A DNA stretch of 43,362 nucleotides. Source: Haplosporangium gracile. Lineage: Eukaryota; Mortierellomycota; Mortierellomycetes; Mortierellales; Mortierellaceae. The notes below the pieces were generated by a model. The model was not told the DNA's origin. It saw nothing but the letters and a program-made list of their open reading frames with translations, and made no database searches. This document shows positions 10,618 to 22,181 of this stretch, one piece after another. The stretch is from positions 9,258-52,619 of the forward strand of contig JAAAUF010000190.1 of NCBI GenBank assembly GCA_015499985.1, read 5' to 3'. Made by a program: the position numbers and the translations under genes. Position 1 is the stretch's first letter; the number at the start of each line of letters is the position of its first letter.

Positions 10618-12840
10618 ATGCCATCACCAATGTTCTATGTCGGAAGCGCAATGGTCGCCGTCATCGGTATTGCCGCTTACCTCCCCAGTAAGTTTCCTTT
10701 TACGTTTCTTGTTTGGAGCTAATAGCCTTGTAACGAGTCAAGGATGCAAGAACATGGATAAACATATAGGAGTCTTCAAGACTATGACAGGACACGTATC
10801 TACGATGTTTGACCAGGACAGGATTAAAAGTGGGAACCGTGGCTAATTTTCGATGCGAGCAACGTCACCAACAGAGTACAGCAGGAGAACCTCTAAAGGA
10901 TTCATATGGACAGGAGCATGTAACATCGGCAACACAGATGTGAAGAATGACAGACAGGTTTCTTTGCCTGAGCTATGTTGCTAGTCAGCAGCTTAGAGAT
11001 GTCGAGAATTAGGAGCAGTCGATCTTTCAGGAAGGAACCCACTTGACCAGCAGCATCACATATGGAAAGTGCTTTTATCAAACGTCGTTACTGACCAACC
11101 ATCGTTTTCGCCTTTGTTCATATGTATATAGTTATCAGAACCAGGACTCTCTTGGAGGGTATTGATGTTGTCCCCAATTACGCCATGGATAAGTGCCAGC
11201 GTGTCACTGGTATGTTACTTTCTCCTCTTTCTCTTGTTACTCCATGCCAGGATTGCGTGTGTTTGGATGTTTGTTTGGTGTGAAAAGAAAAAAAAGTAAA
11301 AAACGACGTGTGAGCGTGGACCGGGATACATCCGAGAAATCTCTCACAAATCAATTCGCATAAAAGCACAAGAAGCAGAGAAAGTTAAATAGAGTTTCGA
11401 TCCTCCATGGACTAGACCATTGGTCAAACAGCAGCTCTTCTTTTTCCTCTATACAATCACACTCTTCATTTATTCTCGCTGATGATTAACACGCCAAGGT
11501 TCATTGACAATGTGAATATGGAAAAATAGGGCCCTCGTTCTGTGATGATGTCCGTATCCAGCGCAACTTGAACATTGGATTCCTCGCTTGCGACCCTTCG
11601 CTCCCTTACCGCAACTATGCCGCTAGCATGTTTGACGAGTCCAAGATCAAGGAGGACGGTGCTCTCTGGGTCTACGATCTCAACAAGGTATGCTTTCTTT
11701 CTTTTTCTTTTTTTACTCCGAAGGAAAAAAAAAAAAAAAAGTCATGAAGGGTTACTCATACGAGAGAAAAAGACGACAGATGAAGGCACAATTGGCTAAT
11801 AATTACAATTCTCATTCCCCTCAACAAAACAGCGCGGGTCGCCTGCTGAGAAGCTGACGATCAAGGGCTTCAAGGGTCCCTTTCACCCCAGTGGAGTCAC
11901 CTTTGCCCCTACCACAGAGGATGGCACTCCCGCCCGTGTTGTGGTCCTTGTGGTCAACCATGTCCCCAACGAGATCCCCCGTGTCGAGGTGCTTTACTAC
12001 TACCCCGCCCGCAAGTCGCTCGTCTACAAGAAGACCATCTCGAGCGAATACTTTCATACTGCTAACAAGATTGCCGCCTCTGGCGTCGTCTCGCACATGA
12101 ACGATGACACCCCTTCGTTCTTTGTCACCAACGATCACGGATACAACATCACCAACTGGAAACGCGAATACGAAGAGAAATACAATCTCCCCGCCTCGTC
12201 TGTCGCCTACTACCACCCTCGTGCTGACCGCGCTCAAGAGGTCGGCTGGCGTTTCCAGATGCCCGGAGCCATTGTCCCTGCAGATGCTCCCGACTCTTAC
12301 TGGTTGGCCCTCGGAAAGGGCGGTACCTTGGAGCGTTACCACTCGCACATGGTCTCTGCCGAACATCAGGAACAGACCATCATCTCTGCCGACACCCGCC
12401 AGCCCATCACTGTGTCCTGGCCCGGTATGATGATGGAGGAGACGATTCACACTGCCAAGGTCAACGTCGGTATGGACTATGATGCGGCCACTAAGGCCTT
12501 TTACACGGTCTCGCACCCTCGCTGGAACGATTATCTCCAGCTTGCCAAGGAGAAACTCGAGGACAAGGATGCCAAGCCCTCTGTCAAGGCTGGCTTTGTG
12601 ATCTCTAAGGGTATCGAGTACACTGTCCAGCAGGGCCTGGTCCGTCCCAAGCCCCTGAAGGATGTCGAATTTGACCCTTCAGACTTCCCTCGCAAATACA
12701 GGAAGAAGTTGTTCTTGGAGGAGGTTGTCTCGAACGATGGATCCGAGTTCGGAGCACCATCTGCCATTGCTGCGACTGGTGACCGCGTTCTGGTCTCCAG
12801 CCATTACGAGCACGGCTTCCTCGACTGTGACCTCGCATAA
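10618..12840 (+). CDS. Paraoxonase/arylesterase-like beta-propeller protein
   Basis: Four exons (10618..10687, 11132..11209, 11530..11687, 11833..12840) give 437 residues in frame. The N-terminus has an uncleaved-looking hydrophobic anchor (FYVGSAMVAVIGIAAYLP), as in serum paraoxonases. Family match: GIDVVPNY and CDDVRI in the lead, LWVYDLNK, then VVLVVNH (His145), VTNDHGY (201-207), TVSHPRW, and the end VLVSSHYEHGFLDCDL, which mirrors the last propeller strand of PON1. PON enzymes are calcium-dependent lactonases/arylesterases. By eye, the His145 equivalent of PON1 His134 is kept. The His115 position appears to be Ser122, with a His at 120, and some calcium-ligand positions differ, so activity should not be assumed. 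Length is near the usual 355 plus extra loops. A poly(A) signal AATAAA lies at 12913-12918. Confidence 0.83.
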
Positions 12841-13114
12841 ATCTGCTTCTTTGTTTTCTCTCGTTACTTCTTTTTGCTTTGTATTATTCTTTTTCTTCTC
12901 TTTCACACCTCTAATAAACACACTGCACCCGTTTCGCTGCTGCATACAAGTACGAAGACTCGTCGACTTTATTTTTTATTCGTTAATTATTGGTTTGTCC
13001 CTCTTCTCTTGTCTTTCTTGTTCTGCCCCAATAGTTTTCCAATAATAAATAAACACGCGCACGCAGCGCCTCGCTTTGATAATATGTTCACTATAATTAT
13101 AACTTATTATTACC

Positions 13115-13177
13115 ACATTCAGCCAAAATAAAATTGCGTACGAAAAAAAAAAAAAAAAAAAAAAACATTCAGCCAAA
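13115..13177. repeat. 13-bp direct repeats flanking a poly-A run
   Basis: ACATTCAGCCAAA occurs at 13115-13127 and again at 13165-13177. Between them are 37 bases: ATAAAATTGCGTACG followed by about 22 A. The left repeat together with the next bases contains AATAAA. The arrangement looks like a target-site duplication around a tiny poly(A)-tailed insertion, or a template-slip duplication. Confidence 0.9.
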
Positions 13178-13859
13178 TCTCGATGACCAAGTTATTTTCT
13201 CTTGGTGATTTGTGCAGTGTAAAGTAGTACTTTTTACCATAGACATAGTACGTATGTCTTTCTTTTGTTTTGATTGCTGCTTTGTTTTTTGTCCCACCAG
13301 GATGTATAGCGCAGAAAAAAAAAATCGAGGTGGGAAGAGGGCGCGCCACCACCGCGCATTACTGCTTTTTTTCTTAAAAAAAAATTATGCTCGAATCTTT
13401 TACGGTCATTCTTTTTAAAAGCACGCTGTAGACCTCCGGGAACCCAAGCCCAGTAACCCAAAATGCCACGCGCCATTTGCTCACACGCAGGACGGAACAC
13501 ACATTCAAGTCACTGACGCTAAACCGAAGTGGATGATGAATAAAAAAAAAAAAAGAAAAAAAAATAGAGAGCAAAAGAGAGAGAGAAAAGACAATTGGAA
13601 GTGAGCAATTCGTGCGACGATGGGAAGCAAACCGGGGACGGACGGGGGATGGATGTATGGATATGTGTATGTGTGGATGGCCTGGGGATTATGGAACATC
13701 GACTCCTCGTTATCCTTGTCGACTGTGAGGCTTCTTCCTTTCTAATTTTCCCTTTTCTGTTGTTTCCTTTTCATAATTAGCACGCACCATCCGTCCCTTC
13801 TTGTCCATATTCCTTTTTGTTTGCCACCATCTCTTGCATTTCTATCTTTTCCTTCTCCT

Positions 13860-13890
13860 CTTCCCTTCCTTCCTTCCTTCCTTCCTTCCT
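13860..13890. repeat. (CTTC)n microsatellite
   Basis: About seven repeats of the tetranucleotide CTTC/TTCC lie in the leader region upstream of the kelch gene. It is a plain simple repeat. Confidence 0.9.
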
Positions 13891-14006
13891 TTTCTTCCCT
13901 TCCTATCATCATCGCCACACGCATCCGCACATATTCATCATACTCATCGGCCTGATACTCCCTACTGGAACCAGCAATTGAGCAGGAAGTGAAGATACAG
14001 CCAAAT

Positions 14007-17000
14007 ATGTTTCCAGCTCAAGCTATGGTGCCGTTGGAGATCAACCAGATCAACATCGGGAATTTCCCCTTGACCACCGGTCCTCCTCACATACCAACGT
14101 CGTCCAGGTAAACAACAACAGCAATAGCACTGTATAAAAGGATTTTATCCTCCTGTCTTTTTAAAGTGAGAGTGACATTCACCTCGGTTGACAAAGAGGA
14201 GATGGAGGAGTGATGAGGATGGAAGTGAAGGACGTTGTAGAAGGAAGAGGGTGGGGCATAGCTGTTGGGGCAATATGGACGCACGTCCGCGTCGTGAGAG
14301 TCAAAGAAGAACTTCCAAGTCAGTCAGCGAGTGCCAGTGCTAGTGCTAATGCCAGTTGCCAGTTGCCAGTGCGGTGCGGACTCGTCTCTTTATTCCCGAA
14401 TGACGAATACGTCCTCCTCTTTTGTGGTGCTGCTTTTATGATATACTTTCATCCTCTCTCACACACCATCCACCATCCATCTACGCCACAGCACAACCAC
14501 TTCGACTTCCACTCCTACTCTCTCTCCCCTTTCCCCCCTGCCCATACTACGCGCACCCGCACCTCGCACTCCTTTACTCCACTCGTCTGGTCATTATCTG
14601 TAACATCGTTATTCGTTACTTCACTACCCTTTTATTCTCTTTGTCCACACCTTCATTCCCATTTCTTCTTCTACTCCACCTTCTCTCTTCCGACCCTTCT
14701 CCCTTTCTGTCTCTTATCACACACCTGATCCACTTCTGATCAACTAACTCACTTTCACACACCCGATCCACCTTGATTTAATCAACCTTCCCAGGTCAAA
14801 GACTCAAACACCTACATCAACACCGCCTCAACCACCAACCTCGTCCTCATCGACATCATCCCGCGGTAGAGCCATCGGCCATTCCCAAGCACCCTCTCTC
14901 TCCTCCCAATTCTCACAAGGCACCATCGACTCTTTGACTGATCAACCTTCCGTCCAGAGTCCCCGCCTCAGCTACCAATACCAGGAAGCAACGTTCCTCC
15001 CAACCTTCCCTTCAAGGATTTCATCACACCAACACCAACAACTTCAACACCAGCACCAACACCACCAGACCTTCTCTCAACGTCCAAGCACCACATCCTC
15101 GTCCTCCTCTACTTCTCCCTTTCCAGCACAACAGCCTCACTTTCAGTCCTCTAATCCTCCTTCAGACTCCGCATTACCGACCCCGCCGGGAGGACCAGAC
15201 TCGAGCTTCACCAGCGTCAGCAGCTCGCACAGCTTCAGCAGTCTCAACAACAGCGCCCACTACCGAGAAGGCGCCATCATCAGCAACAGCATCCTTAATA
15301 GCGCCGTCTATCAGAGCACCCAACAAGGCGGAGGTGGCGGAGGACTGAACAGCAACAACAGCTTCTTTACAGCCAAGCATCGGCGAGATCTCTCTACCGG
15401 TACAATGTCGACCATATCAAGTCCTACCTCAGGGCAGCAATACTTGTCTACCATGCCCACCATCCAACAACAACAACAACAGCAACAACAACAGGTGTAC
15501 GCTGCCAATAGCACAGCATCGTCACCGGCCTCGACGGGATCCATTACTCGTCCTCCTATGAGTTCTCAAAGGACACATCCTAGCTCACCTGCGTCGCCTA
15601 CCTCTGGACAGGGCGTCAACAATGTGATCCCAGCGCACGTCAACTCTTCGTTCTCGTCTGCCGGATCTGCAGAAGTCAATGGTGCGATCCAACCAAGCAG
15701 CACAGCCAATGGTTCATCCTCTGCTTTGGAGTCCTACGGCTATGACAGTTCTAGCGGTGCTGCTGCTACTGCTACTACTACTGCTGTTGTCACACCCCCA
15801 ACGGATTCTTCGGCCTCTACCAGCTTGGCTTCCAGGACAACAGACGCTTCTCAATCGGGAGCAATCCCCACTACGGCCACTTCAGGAACTACTTCAAGGC
15901 ATCATCATCATCATCATCATCACCAGCGCTCGCAAAGTTCAGGCAGTCCTCATCAAGGCTCAGTATCAGAGTCAAGGTCGGGTTCAGGAATAGGAACAAC
16001 ACGGTCAACCACCTCCAGGAAGAACAGGACAAAGGATGATGGGAGCCAATCTGCCAATGGACACAGGCCAAGTGCAACGGTTTTGCCTGCACCAACACCA
16101 GCCATGCATTGGTCTCGCGCCCGAGTTCATGGACAGATCCCACCCAAAGAACTTCGTGCGCAGACAGTCAACCTTGTGGGCGAGTCTGTTTACGTCTTTG
16201 GAGGCTGCGATACCAAGAACTGCTTTAACACTCTGTATATTTTCGACGCCGGTAAATGCACTTTCCCACTCTTCTCACAACTTCATGCGAACGGAGATTC
16301 ACTCATTAACGCATTGATTGTGGCGGCGCACGAATGTTTGTTAAGAGGGGCGGAGGAAAGGAAAAAAGAATACCATACTCAACAACACAAAAAACTGGAG
16401 ACAAGGCCAAGGTCTTTTTATAACCCTCTTTTTTTCCGTCCCGACTAATATTCTGTGGGGAAATTCTAAATATGATTGAATGCATTAGATACGATGCATT
16501 GGTCGCAGCCAAAGACATTCGGATCGATCCCTCCTCCTTGCAGGGCGCATTCTTCCACTCTTGTAGATAACAAGCGGCTGTACGTCTTTGGCGGTGGCGA
16601 TGGGCCTCATTACTTCAATGAGGTATACATGCTCGATACAGGTACAGCAGAGAAAAGGATCTGATTGTTGTAAATATTTGGATTTGATATGGTTTGTTCT
16701 ATTTGAACAAGAAGGAGCATCGCTGACCTAATTTGTTGAATAAAAATATAGATACGTTGACGTGGACAAACCCTCAAACGACAGGCGATCGACCTTGCCG
16801 CCGTCGCGCTCACACGACTTGTGTCTACAACAACTGTATCTATGTCTTTGGTGGTGGCGATGGTGTTCAGGCACTAAACGATACTTATAAGCTGGATCTG
16901 GCCGACATGCGGTGGACTGAAGTCGAGACTACAGGACAGATCCCCATTGCGCGAGGATACCACACCAGCAACCTGATCAAGTCCCAGTTCATTGTCTATG

Positions 17001-17869
17001 GTGGAAGCGATGGCCATGAGTGCTTTTCCGATGTCCATGTCCTCGACTTGGGTACGTTTCTGATATCCGTTTTGCCCCGTTATCATTGCTATTGTTTTGG
17101 TTGAAAGGAGTGAAAGGCGTGACAGATAGGAGAAGGGCTCTTTTTGCTTTGCGTACCTTTTTTTCGACCTGATCTCGTGGCATAACAGACAAGCAGTTCA
17201 CTAACTCTATTTGACACTCAATTCTTTTTTTATGTGCCTCTTGCATTTGATACGAATGAATAGATACACGGGAATGGGTGAAAATCGACATCAACCGGGC
17301 ACTGCCTAGGTTGTCGCATACGGCCACTCAGATCGGCTCTTATTTATTCGTGGTCGGGGGACATGACGGCAGCCGGTATTCTTGTGACGTCGTGATGCTC
17401 AACTTGGGTAAGTCCTTCTTCTCCTTCCTGTCTGTACCTCCTGGTATCTTTTTCTATGTTGAACGATTCACAATGTATTATTCAAGGAAAGTGACAATTA
17501 ATAACGTCTATATTTACTATGCCTCCTATAGTGACATGGTCTTGGGAAACCCGCAAGGTTTATGGGCTTCCACCTGCTGGACGGGGCTACCATGCATCGT
17601 TGTTGTACGACTCGCGGCTGTTTATGTTTGGAGGATACGATGGCGGTACTGTCTTTGATGATGTCTACATCCTGGACCTAAGCACCTGCGCCTACTTGCC
17701 TCAAATCACTGACTTTCAGGTACAGTTTTACTTTCTCTTGTTACTAAATCGGGCTGCGCTGTTGGCTGTTTTGAGTACCTTACAGGCTTATTCACGCATT
17801 ATTATCTCTTTTTGTTATTTATTACGTTATTAGATCTTGCTTCGCAAGGATGACGATGACTACCAGTAG
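14007..17869 (+). CDS. Kelch-repeat beta-propeller protein with disordered N-terminus
   Basis: Seven exons (14007..14107, 14795..16251, 16489..16641, 16752..17051, 17264..17407, 17532..17719, 17834..17869) give 792 residues, all in frame. Exon 1 starts at the only ATG after an in-frame stop at 13953. Residues up to about 480 are low-complexity (Ser/Thr/Gln/Pro, poly-Gln, an eight-His run). Six kelch blades follow, each with YVFGG, FIVYGG, LFVVGG or LFMFGG and a downstream Trp: VYVFGGCDTKN, LYVFGGGDGPH, IYVFGGGDGVQ, FIVYGGSDGHE, LFVVGGHDGSR, LFMFGGYDGGT. The C-terminus is short and acidic (DDDDYQ). Kelch propellers are protein-interaction platforms; in fungi they are known at cell tips and in signalling scaffolds, but the partner here is unknown. 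Intron 1 is 687 bases and includes TATAAAAG at 14133-14140. AATAAA lies at 18181-18186. Confidence 0.86.
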
Positions 17870-20190
17870 ACAGTTTCAGAAAGACATGGGCGAGCAAGAG
17901 TGCTGAGGTCGAGTACCCTTTTTTTTTTGTATCCGATTCGACCTCGCCGATCTTGCAGGATCCCTTTTTATTTCGCTTGAGTTGTTTTTCTCTCTTTTTT
18001 AAAGTGTGTGAGAGTTATGTTACCATTCATATCCTTTTTTTTTCATTTTCCTCGTTTTTGCTTGCCCTTCTGCTTTTTTAATGTCAAACGCTCGCACCTG
18101 CAGGAAGCGTCCTGGCGACTCTTTCTTGATGTTGCAGATTCGTTCTATTCTTGTTTTCATTTTTTCCTCAAAAAACCAAAAATAAAGTAGTGTTTGCTTC
18201 TTGTCCACAACCCTCTGTTACTTGTGGGAGTTTTTACTTTACTTAACTTGTCTTGTTTGCGACTGACGAAATGACCGAAGGATGCCCATTTGCCCGATCA
18301 TTGCTGCTGACTTTTGTTACAAAGAAGTCACCGAGGGGACAAGTGTGAGTGGATTGAACGCAGTTTTTAATTTGAGATGAAATTTCCGAGTCAGTAAACT
18401 CAGATAGAAGTCGTGCGTGTGTGGTTGATCCTTGACGGTTTTGTTTCAATTGCTCTTTCATTGAGTAAATGAAAGAAGACGAGGAGGAGGAGATGAGGAG
18501 GGAAAACTATCCGAGAATAGTTCCACGTTTGTAAAGATTTTAGCCGCGTCCTCGCTCTCTTTGTGCGCATATGCGCCAGTGCGAAGGAATGATGGGAACT
18601 TCTTGTGTATCCATTGATCGAGCGAGAGAGGGAGGAATAAGAGCGATGATGAGCATGCTCAATTGATAGCTCTGCCGTCTTGCTTTGAACGTTTACTTCT
18701 ATTTTTTTGGTTTGGACGCGGCGAAAAAAACGAAAACTACAATCCTATTTCTAGAAAACAACATTCATTTCTGCCTTTTTTGCTCCTATTTTCCCTTCAT
18801 TTTCTATTGGGTCCTCCTCTTCTTCCTCCTCCTCCGCCTCACACGAGCATATAAAAAAAGTAAACGATCACGATCGATTATGCAGCTCCATGTATTTTTG
18901 ATGAGCTATTCATTTTTTATTTTTTTTTAGTTTGCGCATGCATGCATGCATACTCCTTCCCTTCCCCTGCCCCTCCCTTCCTTCCTAACGATCCCTTCCA
19001 AAAAAATGTCGTTCCTTTTGTCTGGCTTTCGTCCAATATTTTTTTTTTCTTTGGATGAACGGCTGTTTTGTTTTGGCGCATTACTAAATGTCAGACATTT
19101 TTTTTTGAGCACATATACAACTATGCTCGTACTCGTAACTCATTTCTCCAATTCTCATTACACTCATCTCTCCGTCCGTAGACTTGCCCACTCACATGTT
19201 CCATGGGTAGGATGTGAGAGCAAGTCGTTGAGGTTTTGAGCCAAAGGTCGATGATTGGTGCGTTTGCCGTTGGATGGATGGATAAATGAATAGAGTGGCC
19301 AAAAAATAGTGGTTTTTTTTTTTTTTTTTTGTTTATTTTGAGAACAAGAAAGAAAGGCGAATGGTTTATGTAATACGCGAGCGTGAGATGAGGTGAGCAC
19401 AAAAATGAGCAGGAGTCTTATGGGACAGAGGTTGAGAGAAGTGTTGACGAAAAAGGGTGCTAACGGGAGATTGCTAATGTAATGAAAAAAAAAGGTTGCT
19501 ACTGGTCTTTGAGGACGTTTTTTTGCTTGGCGTTTTTTTTTTCAGGTACCATTCATTGTCTGTCTGTTCAATTGATCAACTCGGATATGAAAAATGTGTT
19601 CCGAGTTTTTCGTGTTTCTGAAATGTATTTTTTTCTCGATGCCGATTTTTTGCGTGCTCGCGCGCCAGGTGGTTTACCTATAGGAAATGACTTATGGCAC
19701 ACTAGGTAATACTTTAAGAAATAAAATGTGACATCCATGCTTGCCAAGGACGCGATGATAAAGGAACCCGTTGTGTCATATTACCAAACATCGATGCACC
19801 ATTCACAACATTTACTAAGAGAAAAACTAGCTAAAATAAAGTGGATCTTTACTCTTACTCCGTATCGGAATCCTGTTATCTTCAGTTTCAAAAGTAAAGT
19901 AAGCGTAACACGCACTCTATCTCTTTGCGCACCGATCCATCGTACCACACACACCATCTCATTCGCGTATCAGATGCATCATTCGCGCATTACACTCAAC
20001 ACAACATCATAACACATCCGTAACGCACTCTTCGCACATTATACACTATTACTACTGCTGCTGCTGCCGATTCACATGCACATGTAAATATAAAAAAAAT
20101 CGTCTCGGAATATATAACAAATTAAAAAAAAAAAAAAATCGTCGTGGAATAAATAAAAAATAAAAAAAAAAAAAAACGCAAAAAACCAAC

Positions 20191-20281
20191 GCGCTATGAG
20201 GCAATATACCTCAACGGATAAGAGAGCTGTTTTATTTGTAAACAAAAAATGGCGCAGATTCAGATCCGGCATCCTTAGCGC
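20191..20281 (+). ncRNA. tRNA-like element, probably degenerate
   Basis: A 91-base segment whose ends pair over six bases (GCGCTA at 20191-20196, TAGCGC at 20276-20281). An A-box-like TACCTCAACGG lies near 20207-20217 and a B-box-like GATTCAGATCC near 20258-20268 (8 of 11 to the consensus GGTTCGANTCC). A TGTTT/AAACA stem encloses a seven-base loop in the middle. The D-arm and T-stem do not form properly and position 33 of the loop is not T, so a working tRNA is unlikely. A decayed tRNA or SINE head is the more likely reading. Confidence 0.25.
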
Positions 20282-20372
20282 CATGTACCAAACTGATGGG
20301 TTATATCAACAATTGCGGTTACCTCAACTTACGCTAGAATTTGTGTCTGTCCGTTTGTTGCGTTTTTCGTGT

Positions 20373-20392
20373 AATGCAATGCAATGCAATGC
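20373..20392. repeat. (AATGC)4 microsatellite
   Basis: Four perfect copies of AATGC. It is a simple repeat with no coding context. Confidence 0.95.
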
Positions 20393-22156
20393 GGGGTCCC
20401 GGTATTTTGAGACTGAATCGCAACTCCAGGGACACACACACATATATATGCAAAAATGAGACGAAACAAAAGACAAGGGCGAAGACGGAAAGGGAAAACA
20501 TAAGTTCAAGGTAAATAGAGGGGAGAGTAATGGGCCTACATAAGAAAGGGGAGAGAAAGAAACGCGTATGTTTTTTGTGTTAATAACAGGGTAGCTGTTA
20601 AGAGTAGGCCCGGAGGGGGGGGATTGTCTGCAAAGGCAAAAAAGACTATCAAATGGTAAGGAAAGGGGATGGAAGGGATGCATGTCGGAATTGTGCCGCC
20701 ATTAGTATGTTGTATTACGTGACATAGTAAACACGGTACCAGCGTCGGTGGGCGCGCGTTACGGTGAACAGTGAGGGCTAGGAGTGTGCTATCTGTGCTG
20801 GAACGTTAGAGATACGAAAGCAAGGAGACGAGAGGGCGAGAGTTGAGAGACAGCCAATTTGGGTATTATAGGAAGGAAAAGACGCAGTATCTCCGGTAGG
20901 CATAGTTCGCCTAGAACAAAGACGGGTCTCACTCGATGGGCGTTGAGAGAAACACATTTTGAGGGTGAAAGACACATCCTATGTACTAAACTGGGAGATA
21001 CCGTTTCACCAAACTCCTTTACTCATTAAGAGATACGTTGTACCATCTCAATATCTAGCTGAGCTCGGCTCAGCTCATGGTTGGATATTTTGTTCATCAA
21101 TAGTATAGGCATAGCAGATAGATAGGGTACCATTCGACCTGTACTTGCATACTAACTTTCCCTTTTGTCTTTATTTTCTCTCTCTTTCGTTTGCTCTCCT
21201 GACGCTCTCTCCGCGTCCCAATTCTCTTTCTCTTCAAAAATCAATGAGATCTCACTAGAAAGGAAGATTAAGAGAAACGAGAGAAAAAGATTGAGAGAAG
21301 AGAGCTAACGAGGCTTGCCCTCCCCTCGCCCCCTCTTGAAAATGTCTGCCCTTGTCTGTTTTTTTTTTGTTATATCGCGTTCGCCGTTCTTCTTTGTTTG
21401 TTTTTTTGTGGTTTTTGTGAGAAAAAAGTAATGGGGGCAAAGCGAATTGCCTTGAGAGCATAAACAAACAACAATAAAATGCAGCGAGACGTGAAAAAAA
21501 AATAGAGAAAAAGAACTGCGCATTATGAATAGGATGGACAGAGCATACACCGCACGGTCAATAAGAAAATAAAATAAAAGGCGAAGGAAAAAAAGAGGGG
21601 TGGCAAAAAAGAAAAGAGAGATGGGTCTGGGAAATTAAATTTTTCTAATGATGTGGAGCGAGGAAGAAAGAGAGAGGGGGGTCTGTGTCCATGATCAGAT
21701 GGACGGAGAGAGTGGGATATTCTCTTTCCTCGGAGAAAAGGAGCTAGGAGATGGATGTGGATAATATTTTAATCGTTATGGACTATAGAAAAAGATGAAA
21801 GGACCGATCGCATCTTGCGTGTGTCTTTATTGCTATTGGAGGAGAAGTGAGGGGTAAGCAATAATTGACGGGAGTAGGGCCCAATCTACTTCTTCCTTGC
21901 CTGTGCTATTCGACTCAATGCTCACTCCACCAGAGAAAATTGTTATCGACACGAATAATTTGAAGGAAAAAGGGGAGGAAGAGAGAGAGGAAGACGAGGA
22001 ATGAGATCGAAGAGTGGAACAGCAATTGCCGTTCAACAACCCATACTAAAAGGGCGAACAGCACCGCAATCTAACCGAATCAAAATCAGTGTTTAGAGGG
22101 AAGAGAGGAGTAACCGGATGAGAATAACAACATGCCGTCTTTTTCGGCTCTTCCAG

Positions 22157-22181
22157 TTTTTTTTTTTTTTTTTTTTTTTTT
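22157..22181. repeat. Poly-T run of 25
   Basis: A homopolymer run in the gene-poor interval. Its exact length may be uncertain because of sequencing error. Confidence 0.9.

Larger units (their letters stand above)
12841..14006. other. Intergenic with A-tracts, no gene seen
   Basis: Contains the 3' end of the paraoxonase-like gene, two 13-bp direct repeats around a poly-A run (13115-13177), further A-runs near 13316-13323 and 13541-13565, and a CTTC microsatellite at about 13860-13890. C/T-rich leader sequence precedes the kelch gene. No coding exon found. Confidence 0.6.

Noticed and set aside
14210..14728. 172-residue open frame inside kelch intron 1
   Set aside because: It lies within an intron with consistent flanking splice sites and is pyrimidine-tract translation (His/Ser/Pro/Leu).
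18243..18461. 72-residue minus-strand frame downstream of the kelch gene
   Set aside because: Composition is fairly protein-like, but there are no matching splice sites, family motifs or promoter. It sits close to the kelch 3' UTR.
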